From contig CAKRYY010000005.1 in the NCBI GenBank assembly GCA_934432885.1, forward strand, positions 19,849-83,848: a stretch of 64,000 nucleotides of DNA, given 5' to 3'. Shown here piece by piece: positions 45,896-54,083 of this stretch. The position numbers were made by a program, and so were the translations under genes. Position 1 is the stretch's first letter; every line of letters starts with the position of its first letter. This DNA comes from an uncultured Lachnospiraceae bacterium (GTDB lineage: Bacteria; Bacillota; Clostridia; Lachnospirales; Lachnospiraceae). Below the pieces are notes generated by a model. The model was not told the origin of the DNA, searched no databases, and was given only the letters and a program-made list of their open reading frames with translations.

Positions 45896-46669
45896 TTATA
45901 ATGGAGCTGGGGTACATTCATAAATATTTACGTTTTTCCGTTCCAAAAAGCTCTTCCATTCTGAAGAAAAATGATAGTCAGATATAATTCCATAAATAGG
46001 CTCATAGTCGCAGATGTGGACAAAAGAGGTCTTGTCAAATTTTGATTTATCAGCGATTAAATAAATGGAATTGCTTGAATGTAAAAGGGTCTGGCGAATC
46101 AGGGCGATGTCCTCGTTGGAATCTGTAATGCCATGCTGCATGGAAAGAGAGCGGCAGGACATAAAGGTTTTGTCCAGAAAATATTCCTTTAATCCCTGTA
46201 CAGCGGCGCGTCCGTTGAAAGCCCGGGATTTTGCGGTATAAGTACCTCCGATGCCTACTAAATGAATCGTATCACAGTCCTTGAGCTGATCAATAACCAT
46301 CAGCGAATTGGTAACTACAGTAAGTCTCATACCTTTTATTTTTTTTGCAACAAAGGTTGCTGTTGTGGAGGCATCCAGAAAAATCGTATCTCCATGATGA
46401 ATCAGTTCGGAGCATTTTTCTGCGATTGCCTCTTTGCTTTCAATGCAGGCGGTTTCCCGGAGCGTAAGGTCAATATCGTTAATTACGCCATCCTGAATAA
46501 AAGCGCCTCCGTATGTCCTTGAAAGAAATCCCTCATTCTCAAGCTGCTGCAGATCCTTACGGATGGTTTCCTCTGTGACGGAAAATCTTTTTGAGAGTTC
46601 TGTTACAGTAACACTTTTTTTCTCGAGCATAATATCTTTGATTTGCGCTTTTCTTGTAACGGCTAACAT
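45896..46669 (-). CDS. DeoR-family regulator, likely controlling the BMC and transporter operons
   Basis: A 257-residue DeoR-type repressor. The N-terminal helix-turn-helix reads VTVTELSKRFSVTEETIRKDLQQLENEG, followed by LSRTYGGAF. The C-terminal sugar-phosphate sensor domain contains HHGDTIFLDASTTATFVAKKI and IADKSKFDKTSFVHI. It is divergent from the aldolase gene of the BMC operon, separated by a region holding four copies of AAACAAAGA; a fifth copy lies upstream of the transporter operon. By family precedent the effector would be a sugar phosphate of the pathway, for example a 5-substituted ribose- or ribulose-1-phosphate. AAAGGGG precedes the start. Confidence 0.88.
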   Translation of the reverse strand: MLAVTRKAQIKDIMLEKKSVTVTELSKRFSVTEETIRKDLQQLENEGFLSRTYGGAFIQDGVINDIDLTLRETACIESKEAIAEKCSELIHHGDTIFLDASTTATFVAKKIKGMRLTVVTNSLMVIDQLKDCDTIHLVGIGGTYTAKSRAFNGRAAVQGLKEYFLDKTFMSCRSLSMQHGITDSNEDIALIRQTLLHSSNSIYLIADKSKFDKTSFVHICDYEPIYGIISDYHFSSEWKSFLERKNVNIYECTPAPL

Positions 46670-46785
46670 GCCATTGTCCCCTTTCGCTTGTAAATAGTTT
46701 AGGTTAGATTACAGGATTAAAAATCCTGCTTTTAGTATACCTGTTTTTAAAATCATAGTAAAGAAAATTATAAAGAAAAACATAA

Positions 46786-46919
46786 AAACAAAGATTATAA
46801 AAGAAAAAACAAACAAAATAAAGGATATAGTATTGACAAAACAAAGACAAATGATATAATTTTTACTATAAAAACAAAGAAAATAAAAGATAAAAGAAGA
46901 AAAATGAGGAAAACAAAGA
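46786..46919 (+). promoter_or_regulatory. BMC operon promoter with repeated DeoR-like operators
   Basis: TTGACA (46833-46838), 16 bases, TATAAT (46855-46860) form a strong promoter. The 9-mer AAACAAAGA occurs at 46786, 46839, 46872 and 46911, that is before, inside and after the promoter, as expected for a DeoR-type repressor binding several direct repeats. Confidence 0.7.
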
Positions 46920-46937
46920 AACAAAAGGGGTGAAGAG

Positions 46938-47861
46938 ATGGTAACAATAAAAGGCGTAAAGTATATGTCTGATTTTGAAGCCAAAAATGCGATTATTGAC
47001 ATCGGAAAACGCATGTATCTCAGAGGCTTTGTGGCGGCTAACGACGGCAATATTACCTGTAAGGTCGGCCCTAATGCTATCTGGGCGACGCCGACTGGGG
47101 TATCAAAGGGATTTATGAAGCCGGAAATGCTGGTCAAACTGGATTTGAGCGGAAAGGTGCTTCAGGGCAGTGCAAAACCTTCCTCTGAAATTAAGATGCA
47201 CCTGCGGGTATATGAGGAAAATCCGGATGTTATGGCAGTGACACATGCACATCCGCCTATCGCAACAGCTTTTGCCGTAGCGGGTATAGGACTGGAAAAG
47301 CCAATCCTGACAGAAGGAGTTACTACACTTGGAGTTGTACCGGTTGCAAAATATGCAACGCCGGGTACACAGGAAGTGCCGGATTCCATTGCACCGTTTG
47401 TCAATGATTATAATGCGGTTTTGCTTTCAAATCATGGAGCGCTTACCTGGGGTAAGGATGCTTATGAGGCGTTTTACAGACTGGAATCAGTAGAGTATTA
47501 TGCAAACCTGTTGATGTATACAGGAAATATTATTGGCAAACAAAATGCGCTCTCCTGTGATCAGGTACAGACGCTTCTTGATAACCGGAAAAATTTTGGA
47601 ATTACAACAGGGGGCACGCCGCCATGTGCATGTGAGGCGACCAATACCCACGATGTTATTACCAATGTGATAAACGGAGCAAAAGGAGCCTGCGATACAA
47701 CAGGGCTTAAGGGTGTGACCCCGATTGTAAGACCTGGAGAGAATCCAATCGGCTGTGGCTGTGGAAGTATTCCGACAGAAGGCTTTGATAGCAAAGCAAA
47801 AAGTAAGGAAGAAATTATAGCTGAAGTTGTTCGCAGGGTAACCCAGAGCATGGAAAAATAG
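46938..47861 (+). CDS. Class II aldolase with BMC-targeting C-terminal extension
   Basis: Zinc aldolase of the FucA/RhaD/AraD superfamily, predicted to split a 5-substituted ribulose-1-phosphate into DHAP and a small aldehyde (acetaldehyde from 5-deoxyribose, methylthioacetaldehyde from methylthioribose). Metal ligands are visible as Glu84, His103 and His105 (THAHPP) and His166 (SNHGAL). The family is about 215 residues, while this protein has 307. The extra tail holds two Cys pairs (C230/C232 and C273/C275), a flexible linker and a final amphipathic helix (SKEEIIAEVVRRVTQSMEK) that looks like an encapsulation peptide. First gene of the BMC operon, with AGGGGTGAAG before ATG. Confidence 0.88.
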   Translation: MVTIKGVKYMSDFEAKNAIIDIGKRMYLRGFVAANDGNITCKVGPNAIWATPTGVSKGFMKPEMLVKLDLSGKVLQGSAKPSSEIKMHLRVYEENPDVMAVTHAHPPIATAFAVAGIGLEKPILTEGVTTLGVVPVAKYATPGTQEVPDSIAPFVNDYNAVLLSNHGALTWGKDAYEAFYRLESVEYYANLLMYTGNIIGKQNALSCDQVQTLLDNRKNFGITTGGTPPCACEATNTHDVITNVINGAKGACDTTGLKGVTPIVRPGENPIGCGCGSIPTEGFDSKAKSKEEIIAEVVRRVTQSMEK

Positions 47862-47873
47862 GAGGCGAGAGAG

Positions 47874-49307
47874 ATGGAAATCAGTTCAAATGAAATTGAA
47901 CAGATTGTCAGAAGCGTATTGGCGGGACTTACATCTGAGGGACCGTCTGCAGGTGCGATTCTGGCACAGAGCGCATCCGGTGGTGAGAGGGGTGTGTTCG
48001 AACGCTGTGAGGATGCCATTGATGCGGCATATATAGCACAGAAAAACTGGTATTTGAATTATAAGGTAGAGGATAGAGAGCGCATTATTTCTGCGATTCG
48101 TAGAGTGAGTCTGGAGCATGCAGAGGATTTTGCGAGGCGTGTTCGTGATGAGACGGGAATGGGACGCTATGAGGACAAGGTACAAAAGCATATCAGCGTT
48201 ATAAAGGGTACGCCTGGTACGGAATGTCTTAAAACGGAAGCGATTTCCGGCGATGCAGGCCTGATGCTGGAGGAGAGAGGACCGTTTGGCGTAATTGGCG
48301 CCATTACTCCTTCGACAAATCCGACAGAGACGATTATCAATAATACCATTGGAATGATTGCAGGCGGAAATGCGGTAGTGTTTAATGTACATCCGGGAGC
48401 AAAACGTACCTGTGCTTATGCCCTGCAGATACTGCACGACACCATTGTGGAAAATGGAGGACCGAAAAATCTTATCACTATGACGAAAGAACCCACAATG
48501 GAAACAGTGGATATTTTGACCTCGAGTCCCAAAATCCGACTGATGGTTGGTACTGGAGGTATGCCGATGGTTAATGCACTGCTTCATTCCGGCAAAAAGA
48601 CGATTGGAGCGGGTGCGGGAAATCCACCGGTGGTTGTGGATGAGACAGCGGATATTACTTTGGCGGCGAAAGAAATCTTCAGGGGAGCTTCCTTTGATAA
48701 CAATTTGCTTTGTCTTGCAGAAAAAGAGGTATTTGCAGTTGCTTCCATTGAAAAGGAGCTTGTGCACAACATGGTGCGAGAGGGAGCTTACCTGCTGAAT
48801 GAGGAACAGGTAAACAAGCTGCTTGGTATTGTATTTTTAAATAAAGATGGCAAGTATTCGGTAAATAAGAAATGGGTCGGAAAAGATGCAGGTCTGATGC
48901 TGGAACAGCTTGGCATTACAGACCGGTCGGATACAAGGCTCTTAATATGTGAAGTGCCGCATGACCATCCATTTGTTATGGTAGAACAGCTTATGCCCAT
49001 ACTGCCAATTGTAAGCTGCCGTGACTTTAAAGAAGCAGTTGAATTTGCGGTAATTGCAGAGTGCGGAAATCGTCACACCGCTTCCATGTTCTCGAAGGAT
49101 GTTAATAATATGACATACTTTGCGAAACGGATTGAAACGACAATCTTTGTAAAAAATGGAGCGACATTAAAAGGCGTAGGCATTGGCGGTGAAGGTCATG
49201 CAACTATGACAATCGCAGGACCGACCGGAGAAGGACTTACCTGTGCAAGAAGCTTTACCAGATTCCGCAGATGTCAGCTTGCTGACGGCGGTCTCAGAAT
49301 TGTTTGA
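47874..49307 (+). CDS. BMC-associated CoA-acylating aldehyde dehydrogenase (PduP-like)
   Basis: Oxidises the aldehyde released by the aldolase to acyl-CoA with NAD+ and CoA inside the shell. The 477-residue product belongs to the PduP/EutE class, with ITPSTNPTETIINNTIGMI, HPGAKRTC, VGTGGMPMV and catalytic Cys280 in SFDNNLLCLAEKEV. The N-terminus (SSNEIEQIVRSVLAGLTSEG) is an amphipathic helix followed by a linker, the normal encapsulation peptide of such enzymes. It lies 12 bases after the aldolase gene. Confidence 0.94.
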   Translation: MEISSNEIEQIVRSVLAGLTSEGPSAGAILAQSASGGERGVFERCEDAIDAAYIAQKNWYLNYKVEDRERIISAIRRVSLEHAEDFARRVRDETGMGRYEDKVQKHISVIKGTPGTECLKTEAISGDAGLMLEERGPFGVIGAITPSTNPTETIINNTIGMIAGGNAVVFNVHPGAKRTCAYALQILHDTIVENGGPKNLITMTKEPTMETVDILTSSPKIRLMVGTGGMPMVNALLHSGKKTIGAGAGNPPVVVDETADITLAAKEIFRGASFDNNLLCLAEKEVFAVASIEKELVHNMVREGAYLLNEEQVNKLLGIVFLNKDGKYSVNKKWVGKDAGLMLEQLGITDRSDTRLLICEVPHDHPFVMVEQLMPILPIVSCRDFKEAVEFAVIAECGNRHTASMFSKDVNNMTYFAKRIETTIFVKNGATLKGVGIGGEGHATMTIAGPTGEGLTCARSFTRFRRCQLADGGLRIV

Positions 49308-49322
49308 TAAGGAGATGGGATA

Positions 49323-49646
49323 ATGGGGAAACGGGCAGTTGGTTTTCTGGAATGTGCTGGCTATGCGACAGTTCTATATGCAATGGATAAGGCGTGTAAG
49401 GCGGCGGATGTTGAGATTATTGGCATAGATACCATCAATCCCAAAGATACCAGTGCATTTATCCCAATGACGGCGCAGGTAAAATTTGCGGGTACAGTTT
49501 CAAATGTAAAAATTGCTGCAGAGGTTGCAGGACAGGCGGCACTTCGATTCAACAGTGAAAAAGAGGTTCTCACAGATGTAATTGAACTGCCCTATGACGG
49601 AACAGAGTATTTGGCACATATAACAAAGATTAAATTTAACAGATAA
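49323..49646 (+). CDS. BMC shell hexamer protein, divergent BMC-H
   Basis: A 107-residue single BMC-domain protein expected to form hexameric shell tiles. The start [36 protein letters not shown] and the [12 protein letters not shown] helix are BMC signatures. It is less like PduA than its neighbours: it has a longer C-terminal strand ([22 protein letters not shown]) and an altered pore-loop segment, so it may form tiles with a special pore. GGAGATGGGATAATG context at the start. Confidence 0.88.
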   Translation: MGKRAVGFLECAGYATVLYAMDKACKAADVEIIGIDTINPKDTSAFIPMTAQVKFAGTVSNVKIAAEVAGQAALRFNSEKEVLTDVIELPYDGTEYLAHITKIKFNR

Positions 49647-49665
49647 GATTAAGGAGGAAATGGGT

Positions 49666-49947
49666 ATGTCGAACATGACAGCAATCGGAATGGTAGAAAC
49701 AAGAGGTCTTACAGCATCTATTGAGGCGGCAGATGCTATGTTAAAAGCAGCAGATGTAGAACTGGTAGGAACAGAAAAGATTGGTTCCGGTCTGGTAACA
49801 GTTATCGTAAAGGGAGAAGTAGGCGCAGTGAAGGCAGCTACAGAATCTGGACAGGAAGCAGCTTCCAGAATTGGTGAGCTTGTAGCTGTACATGTAATTC
49901 CGAGACCGCATCAGGATGTTACAAGAATTCTTCCGGTATTAAAATAA
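49666..49947 (+). CDS. BMC shell hexamer protein, PduA/EutM-type (copy 1)
   Basis: A 93-residue canonical BMC-H protein: [41 protein letters not shown], and the C-terminal [10 protein letters not shown]. The pore loop is KIGSG, as in PduA-type tiles that pass small polar metabolites. ATG 49666 is preferred over 49660 because AGGAGG ends at 49657, leaving 8 bases. It is a close paralogue of the protein at 50280; a third BMC-H gene lies between them. Confidence 0.93.
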   Translation: MSNMTAIGMVETRGLTASIEAADAMLKAADVELVGTEKIGSGLVTVIVKGEVGAVKAATESGQEAASRIGELVAVHVIPRPHQDVTRILPVLK

Positions 49948-49957
49948 GAGTTAGGTT

Positions 49958-50266
49958 GTGATTGGTTTGAAATGGAATGCGATTGGCGTGGTAGAAGTTA
50001 CAAATTATTCAAATACGGTTGTGGTAATGGATTCCATGTTAAAGGCGGCAGATGTCGAGATTGTCAGCTTCCATAAAAAACTTGGCGGAAAGATGGTTCG
50101 TGGAGTTGTGGCGGGTGAGGTTTCCGCGGTGGAAGCGTCTATAGATGCCGCTGAAACGAGCAGAACGCTGATAGGAGGAGATAACCTCAAGGTTGCCGTT
50201 TGTATCAGCAATCCGCATCCGGAAGTGGTAAAGCTGTTGAATATGTTAAATGAACGTGAGTCATGA
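49958..50266 (+). CDS. BMC shell hexamer protein, divergent BMC-H
   Basis: A 102-residue BMC-domain protein with [33 protein letters not shown] and [13 protein letters not shown]. The pore-loop region reads KKLGGKMV, so the pore is more basic than in the PduA-like copies. The start is GTG 49958 with only a weak ribosome site; TTG 49967 is an alternative. Its last codons are close to the ribosome site of the next shell gene. Confidence 0.88.
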   Translation: MIGLKWNAIGVVEVTNYSNTVVVMDSMLKAADVEIVSFHKKLGGKMVRGVVAGEVSAVEASIDAAETSRTLIGGDNLKVAVCISNPHPEVVKLLNMLNERES

Positions 50267-50279
50267 GAGGAGAAAAAAG

Positions 50280-50576
50280 ATGGCGGAAGGAATAAAGAGA
50301 GGAATGCTTGCACTTGGCATGGTAGAAACAAGAGGTCTTACAGCATCCATTGAGGCGGCAGATGCTATGTTAAAGGCGGCAGATGTAGAGCTTGTAGGAA
50401 CAGAGAAAATCGGCTCTGGTTTAGTGACTGTTATGGTACAGGGAGATGTTGCAGCGGTAAAGGCGGCTGTTGAATCTGGACAGGAAGCGGCTTCCAGAAT
50501 TGGTGAGCTTGTAGCGACACATGTAATCCCAAGACCGCATCAGAGCGTGGGCACTATTCTTCCCTATGCAAAATAA
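50280..50576 (+). CDS. BMC shell hexamer protein, PduA/EutM-type (copy 2)
   Basis: A 98-residue canonical BMC-H protein almost identical in its core to the one at 49666 ([20 protein letters not shown] and the KIGSG pore loop are the same). The differing parts are the N-terminus ([13 protein letters not shown]) and the last ten residues. ATG 50280 follows GAGAGGAG; a longer frame from 50250 overlaps the previous gene and is not supported. A recent duplication or gene conversion is likely. Confidence 0.93.
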   Translation: MAEGIKRGMLALGMVETRGLTASIEAADAMLKAADVELVGTEKIGSGLVTVMVQGDVAAVKAAVESGQEAASRIGELVATHVIPRPHQSVGTILPYAK

Positions 50577-50597
50577 AAGAGCTAAAGAGGTTGAAGT

Positions 50598-51242
50598 ATG
50601 GCTGGATATGAAGCGCTTGTAGAAAAGGTTACAAGACTTGTTATTGAGCAGTTAAGACTGCTTAGTGAGCATCCGTATCAGATACCGGTTGGAATTTCTG
50701 CCAGACACATCCATTTGGAGAGAGCGCATGTAGAGGCGCTGTTTGGGACGGGATATCGATTGACCCCTATGAAACCAATCAGCCAGCCTGGACAGTATGC
50801 TTCGGAAGAAACAGTGGAGGTAATCGGTCCCAAAGGAAAACCTGTAAAGCTTCGGGTGCTCGGTCCTGAGAGAAAACATACCCAGGTAGAAGTATCCCTG
50901 TCGGATAGCAGAAACCTCGGGATTATTCCGCCGGTCAGAGCATCGGGGGATATTGCCGGAACGCCGGGAATTAAAATCAGGGGGCCTCAGGGTGAGATTG
51001 AGATAAAAGAAGGCGTCATAATACCGGATCGGCATGTCCACATGACACCGGAGGAAGCAAGATGGTATGGCGTTGAAAATGGTGAACGCGTCAGGGTAGC
51101 TGTGCCGGGAAATAAGGGCGGTATTATGAATAATGTGATTGTCCGCGTATCAGAAAGCTGCAGCCTGGATTTTCATATTGATACGGATGATGCAAATGCT
51201 TTCCAACTAACGCAGGGACAGATGGTGGAAATTATAAAGTAA
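50598..51242 (+). CDS. pduL: Phosphate acyltransferase PduL
   Basis: Converts acyl-CoA and phosphate to acyl-phosphate, regenerating CoA inside the compartment. The 214-residue product has both zinc-binding barrels: SARHIHLERAHVEALFG (His37, His39) and IIPDRHVHMTPEEA (His146, His148), plus the LRVLGPERKHTQVEVSLSD strand. The first 22 residues (YEALVEKVTRLVIEQLRLL) form an amphipathic helix typical of the encapsulation peptide of PduL. It sits between the hexamer and pentamer shell genes, usual for core metabolosomes. Confidence 0.95.
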   Translation: MAGYEALVEKVTRLVIEQLRLLSEHPYQIPVGISARHIHLERAHVEALFGTGYRLTPMKPISQPGQYASEETVEVIGPKGKPVKLRVLGPERKHTQVEVSLSDSRNLGIIPPVRASGDIAGTPGIKIRGPQGEIEIKEGVIIPDRHVHMTPEEARWYGVENGERVRVAVPGNKGGIMNNVIVRVSESCSLDFHIDTDDANAFQLTQGQMVEIIK

Positions 51243-51261
51243 ATGGAAAGAGAGAGCGCAC

Positions 51262-51522
51262 ATGATTATTGGAACGGTAAAAGGGACAATCGTATCGACA
51301 AGAAAATTTCAAAATCTAGTAGGCTATAAATTGTTGATGATAGAGCCCTATTTTGGTAATCGCGAACAGATTCTGGTGGCAGCCGATTCACTGGGGGCAG
51401 GGATTGGAGAGCTGGTACTGGTAACGACAGATAATACGACTCAATATGCGCTGGAACGTTCTGCACCTGTAGATGCGTTTGTTGTCGGTATCGTGGATGC
51501 GCCGCCTGTAATGGGAAAATAA
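51262..51522 (+). CDS. BMC shell vertex protein, EutN/CcmL family (BMC-P)
   Basis: An 86-residue pentamer-forming protein that caps shell vertices. It begins MIIGTVKGTIVSTRKFQNLVGYKLLM and contains the conserved VAADSLGAGIGELVLVTTD segment of EutN/CcmL. It is the only vertex protein seen in the locus. Confidence 0.94.
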   Translation: MIIGTVKGTIVSTRKFQNLVGYKLLMIEPYFGNREQILVAADSLGAGIGELVLVTTDNTTQYALERSAPVDAFVVGIVDAPPVMGK

Positions 51523-51596
51523 TAGGAATTAACTGAGGCTATTGCTTTGATGCGATGGCCTCAGAGCATATCATTTTGATTTTTGGGAGAACAATT

Positions 51597-52712
51597 ATGA
51601 GCGAGAAGGTATTGCGTGTGCTTGCAGTGGCAGATCCTGCGGTAACTGCTTATACAGATAAAAGATTTGGAATATTGGAAAATTATCCAGAGAAGGTCCA
51701 GTTTGATGCTGTACCCTGGGAGAGATATTACAGCACTATGATGGATGTATTTGCTGGAAAAGCGCAGTACGATATTGTGATGGTTGCAGGACATTTGTGG
51801 CTGTGCGACTTTGTAAGAAAGGGGTATCTTGCAGAACTTTCGTATGATTTTGAGGATATTCTGCCGGTTATTGCGGCTGAAATGCAGTATGAAGGAAAGA
51901 CATATTTATCGCCTTCCTTTTGTGATGGACATATTGTGACATATAGAAAAAGTGCCTTAAAGAAAGTGCTTGGAAGAACTTTTGACAATATGATTACGCC
52001 GCAGGAATTTGCGGAGGCGGCATATTTACTGGCAAAGGAAACGGGAAAGCCTGCTGTTGCGCTTAAGGCAAGCGTGGCGGAGATTTTTACAGATGCGCTT
52101 CCTTTTCTACGCATGAATGGCGTTGATCCGTATTGTGGGACAAAAGCAGACTGTAACAGAAAGGAAGTAATTGAAGGGCTGGAAGCATACTGTGGTCTGA
52201 AAAAGATTGCGCTTGCGGGATGTGATACTTTTGGAAATGATGAGGTGGCAGCTGCCATACGTGAGAACAAAGTGCCGCTTGCAACGACATGGAGCGGGCA
52301 GATGGGTGTCGTTTATACGGACGACTGCGTGCAGAAGGAGGATATTGGATTTGCGGCGTTTACTACCGGATGGAATGTGAGTTGGTCCTTTGCTGTCAGC
52401 CAGAACAGTACGCAGAAGAAGGAAGCGGAAAAATTTTTGGCATTTCTTCGCAGCCCGCAGGTTGACAAAATTGCAGGGAACGTAAGCGGCTCGCCGGTAC
52501 GGCTTTGCAATTATAAGGCAGAGGATGATGAACATCCCTGGTATGCCTGCCAGTTAAAGATGTTTGAAAAGGCGGCACCGCTGCCGGATATGCCGTTTGC
52601 TGGCGATAAAAATGGAATTTTCTATCAGGAAATTTCAAATGCATTTACAGGTAAAAAGACGCCTGCACAGGCAATGAAGGATGCACAGGAAGCTATAAAC
52701 CGGATTGGATAG
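51597..52712 (+). CDS. Solute-binding-protein-fold protein without signal peptide, in the BMC operon
   Basis: A 371-residue protein of the bacterial extracellular solute-binding family 1 type, judged by the layout VLRVLAVADPAVTAYT, AQYDIVMVAGHLWLCDFVRKGYL, the central EVIEGLEAYCGLKK and the C-terminal EKFLAFLRSPQVD and ISNAFTGKKTPAQAMKDAQEAI. ATG 51597 follows TGGGAGAAC. Neither this start nor the upstream extension (51555) has a signal peptide or lipobox, so it should stay in the cytoplasm, which is unusual for the family. It lies between the vertex gene and the flavoprotein gene. Function is unknown; an intracellular ligand-binding or cargo role is possible. Confidence 0.75.
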   Translation: MSEKVLRVLAVADPAVTAYTDKRFGILENYPEKVQFDAVPWERYYSTMMDVFAGKAQYDIVMVAGHLWLCDFVRKGYLAELSYDFEDILPVIAAEMQYEGKTYLSPSFCDGHIVTYRKSALKKVLGRTFDNMITPQEFAEAAYLLAKETGKPAVALKASVAEIFTDALPFLRMNGVDPYCGTKADCNRKEVIEGLEAYCGLKKIALAGCDTFGNDEVAAAIRENKVPLATTWSGQMGVVYTDDCVQKEDIGFAAFTTGWNVSWSFAVSQNSTQKKEAEKFLAFLRSPQVDKIAGNVSGSPVRLCNYKAEDDEHPWYACQLKMFEKAAPLPDMPFAGDKNGIFYQEISNAFTGKKTPAQAMKDAQEAINRIG

Positions 52713-52724
52713 CAGGAAAAGAAT

Positions 52725-54056
52725 ATGAGAGTTGTTATAATCGGAGGAATTGCTGCTGGCATGTCTGCGGCCTCCAAGATTGCAAGGATGGATAAAACAG
52801 CAGAAATTATTGTATATGAAAGAAAGGGCTTTCTTTCGTATGGCGCTTGCGGACTGCCTTATTATGTAGGCGGGTTTAATGATGATTACCGCAGAATGAT
52901 TGCAAGAACAGAAGAACAGTTTGAAGCCATGGGGATAAAAACGTTTCTGCACCATGAGGTAACATCGGTAGACTTTGAAGGAAAGCTGGTGTCTGGAAGA
53001 AATTTAAAGAGCGGAGAAAATTTCCAGTGCCCGTATGACAAACTGATGATTGCAACAGGCGCAGCGTCTATCGTTCCTCCTTTTGAGGGAAGAGAACTGA
53101 TGGGAGTGCATGTGCTCAAGACAATGGAGGATGGCATTTTTATCAGAGAGCTTGCAAAACAGCCTGAAATCAAAAATGTGACAATCGTAGGCGGCGGCTA
53201 TATTGGAATTGAATGTGTAGAGGCATTTCTGCATTTGGGGAAAAAGGTCCGTTTAATTGAAGCTGCAGACAGAATCCTGACGCCTTTTGACGAAGAGTTA
53301 TCAGAGCTGGCACAGGAAGAGCTGCTGGCGCATGGCGTAGAGTTGTGCCTGAATGAGAAGGTTGTAAAATTTTCAGGGACAGATTATGTACAGGAAGTAG
53401 AAACGGACAAAGGACGGTATCAGGCAGAACTGGTCATTATTGCTGTTGGAGTGAAGCCTTCTACCGAATTCCTAAACGGCACCAATATAAAGCTTGCAAA
53501 AAATGGTGCAATCATGGTGAACCGCAGACTGGAAACGTCCATCCCTGATGTGTATGCAGCGGGGGATTGCTGCCTTGTCTATCATAGAGAAACTGGAAAA
53601 GATGCTTTCCTTGCGCTTGGTACAGTAGCAAATAAATGCGGCAGGCTGGCGGGAGCTAATATATGTGGCGCAGGGCAGGAGTTTACAGGAGCGCTTGGTT
53701 CTGCAGCGATTAAGGTCTTGAACCTTGAGATGGGAAGGACCGGACTTGGAGAAAAGCAGGCGGCGCAGTTTGGCTACTCGTATAGGACAATTATAATCCG
53801 GGCATACGATCATCCGGCGTACTATCCAAATCCGACGCCGATTACCATAAAGCTGATTTATGAACGCGGCAGCAGGCGGATTTTGGGCGCGCAGGCGTGT
53901 GGAAATAAGGGAGCTGTTATGAGGATAGATATTTTTGCAGTGGCAATCCATAATGGGATGACGACGCAGGAACTTGGAATGACAGACCTTGTTTATGCCC
54001 CTCCCTTTGCCGGCGTATGGGATGCAGTTCAGATAGCATGCAATGCAGCCAAGTAA
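52725..54056 (+). CDS. CoA-disulfide-reductase/NADH-oxidase-like flavoprotein
   Basis: A 443-residue FAD- and NAD(P)H-dependent pyridine nucleotide disulfide oxidoreductase. The FAD loop is VVIIGGIAAGMSAASKIAR, the single redox Cys is C42 in LSYGACGLPYYVGG, the second dinucleotide loop is VTIVGGGYIGIECVE, and PDVYAAGDC binds FAD. One Cys in this position is typical of CoA-disulfide reductase and water-forming NADH oxidase. In a BMC operon it could keep CoA reduced or reoxidise NADH. There is no rhodanese domain. It lies 12 bases after the solute-binding-like gene. Confidence 0.9.
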   Translation: MRVVIIGGIAAGMSAASKIARMDKTAEIIVYERKGFLSYGACGLPYYVGGFNDDYRRMIARTEEQFEAMGIKTFLHHEVTSVDFEGKLVSGRNLKSGENFQCPYDKLMIATGAASIVPPFEGRELMGVHVLKTMEDGIFIRELAKQPEIKNVTIVGGGYIGIECVEAFLHLGKKVRLIEAADRILTPFDEELSELAQEELLAHGVELCLNEKVVKFSGTDYVQEVETDKGRYQAELVIIAVGVKPSTEFLNGTNIKLAKNGAIMVNRRLETSIPDVYAAGDCCLVYHRETGKDAFLALGTVANKCGRLAGANICGAGQEFTGALGSAAIKVLNLEMGRTGLGEKQAAQFGYSYRTIIIRAYDHPAYYPNPTPITIKLIYERGSRRILGAQACGNKGAVMRIDIFAVAIHNGMTTQELGMTDLVYAPPFAGVWDAVQIACNAAK

Positions 54057-54083
54057 AGCAGTATTTAAAGTAAGGAAAAAAGA

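Noticed and set aside
46938..47861. Calling the aldolase a fuculose- or rhamnulose-phosphate aldolase for a fucose/rhamnose BMC
   Set aside because: No fucose or rhamnose isomerase or kinase is present; mtnK and mtnA are the only sugar-processing partners. The alternative remains possible if those genes lie elsewhere.
51262..51522. A carboxysome locus (CcmL-like vertex protein)
   Set aside because: There is no RuBisCO or carbonic anhydrase; the enzymes are those of a catabolic metabolosome.
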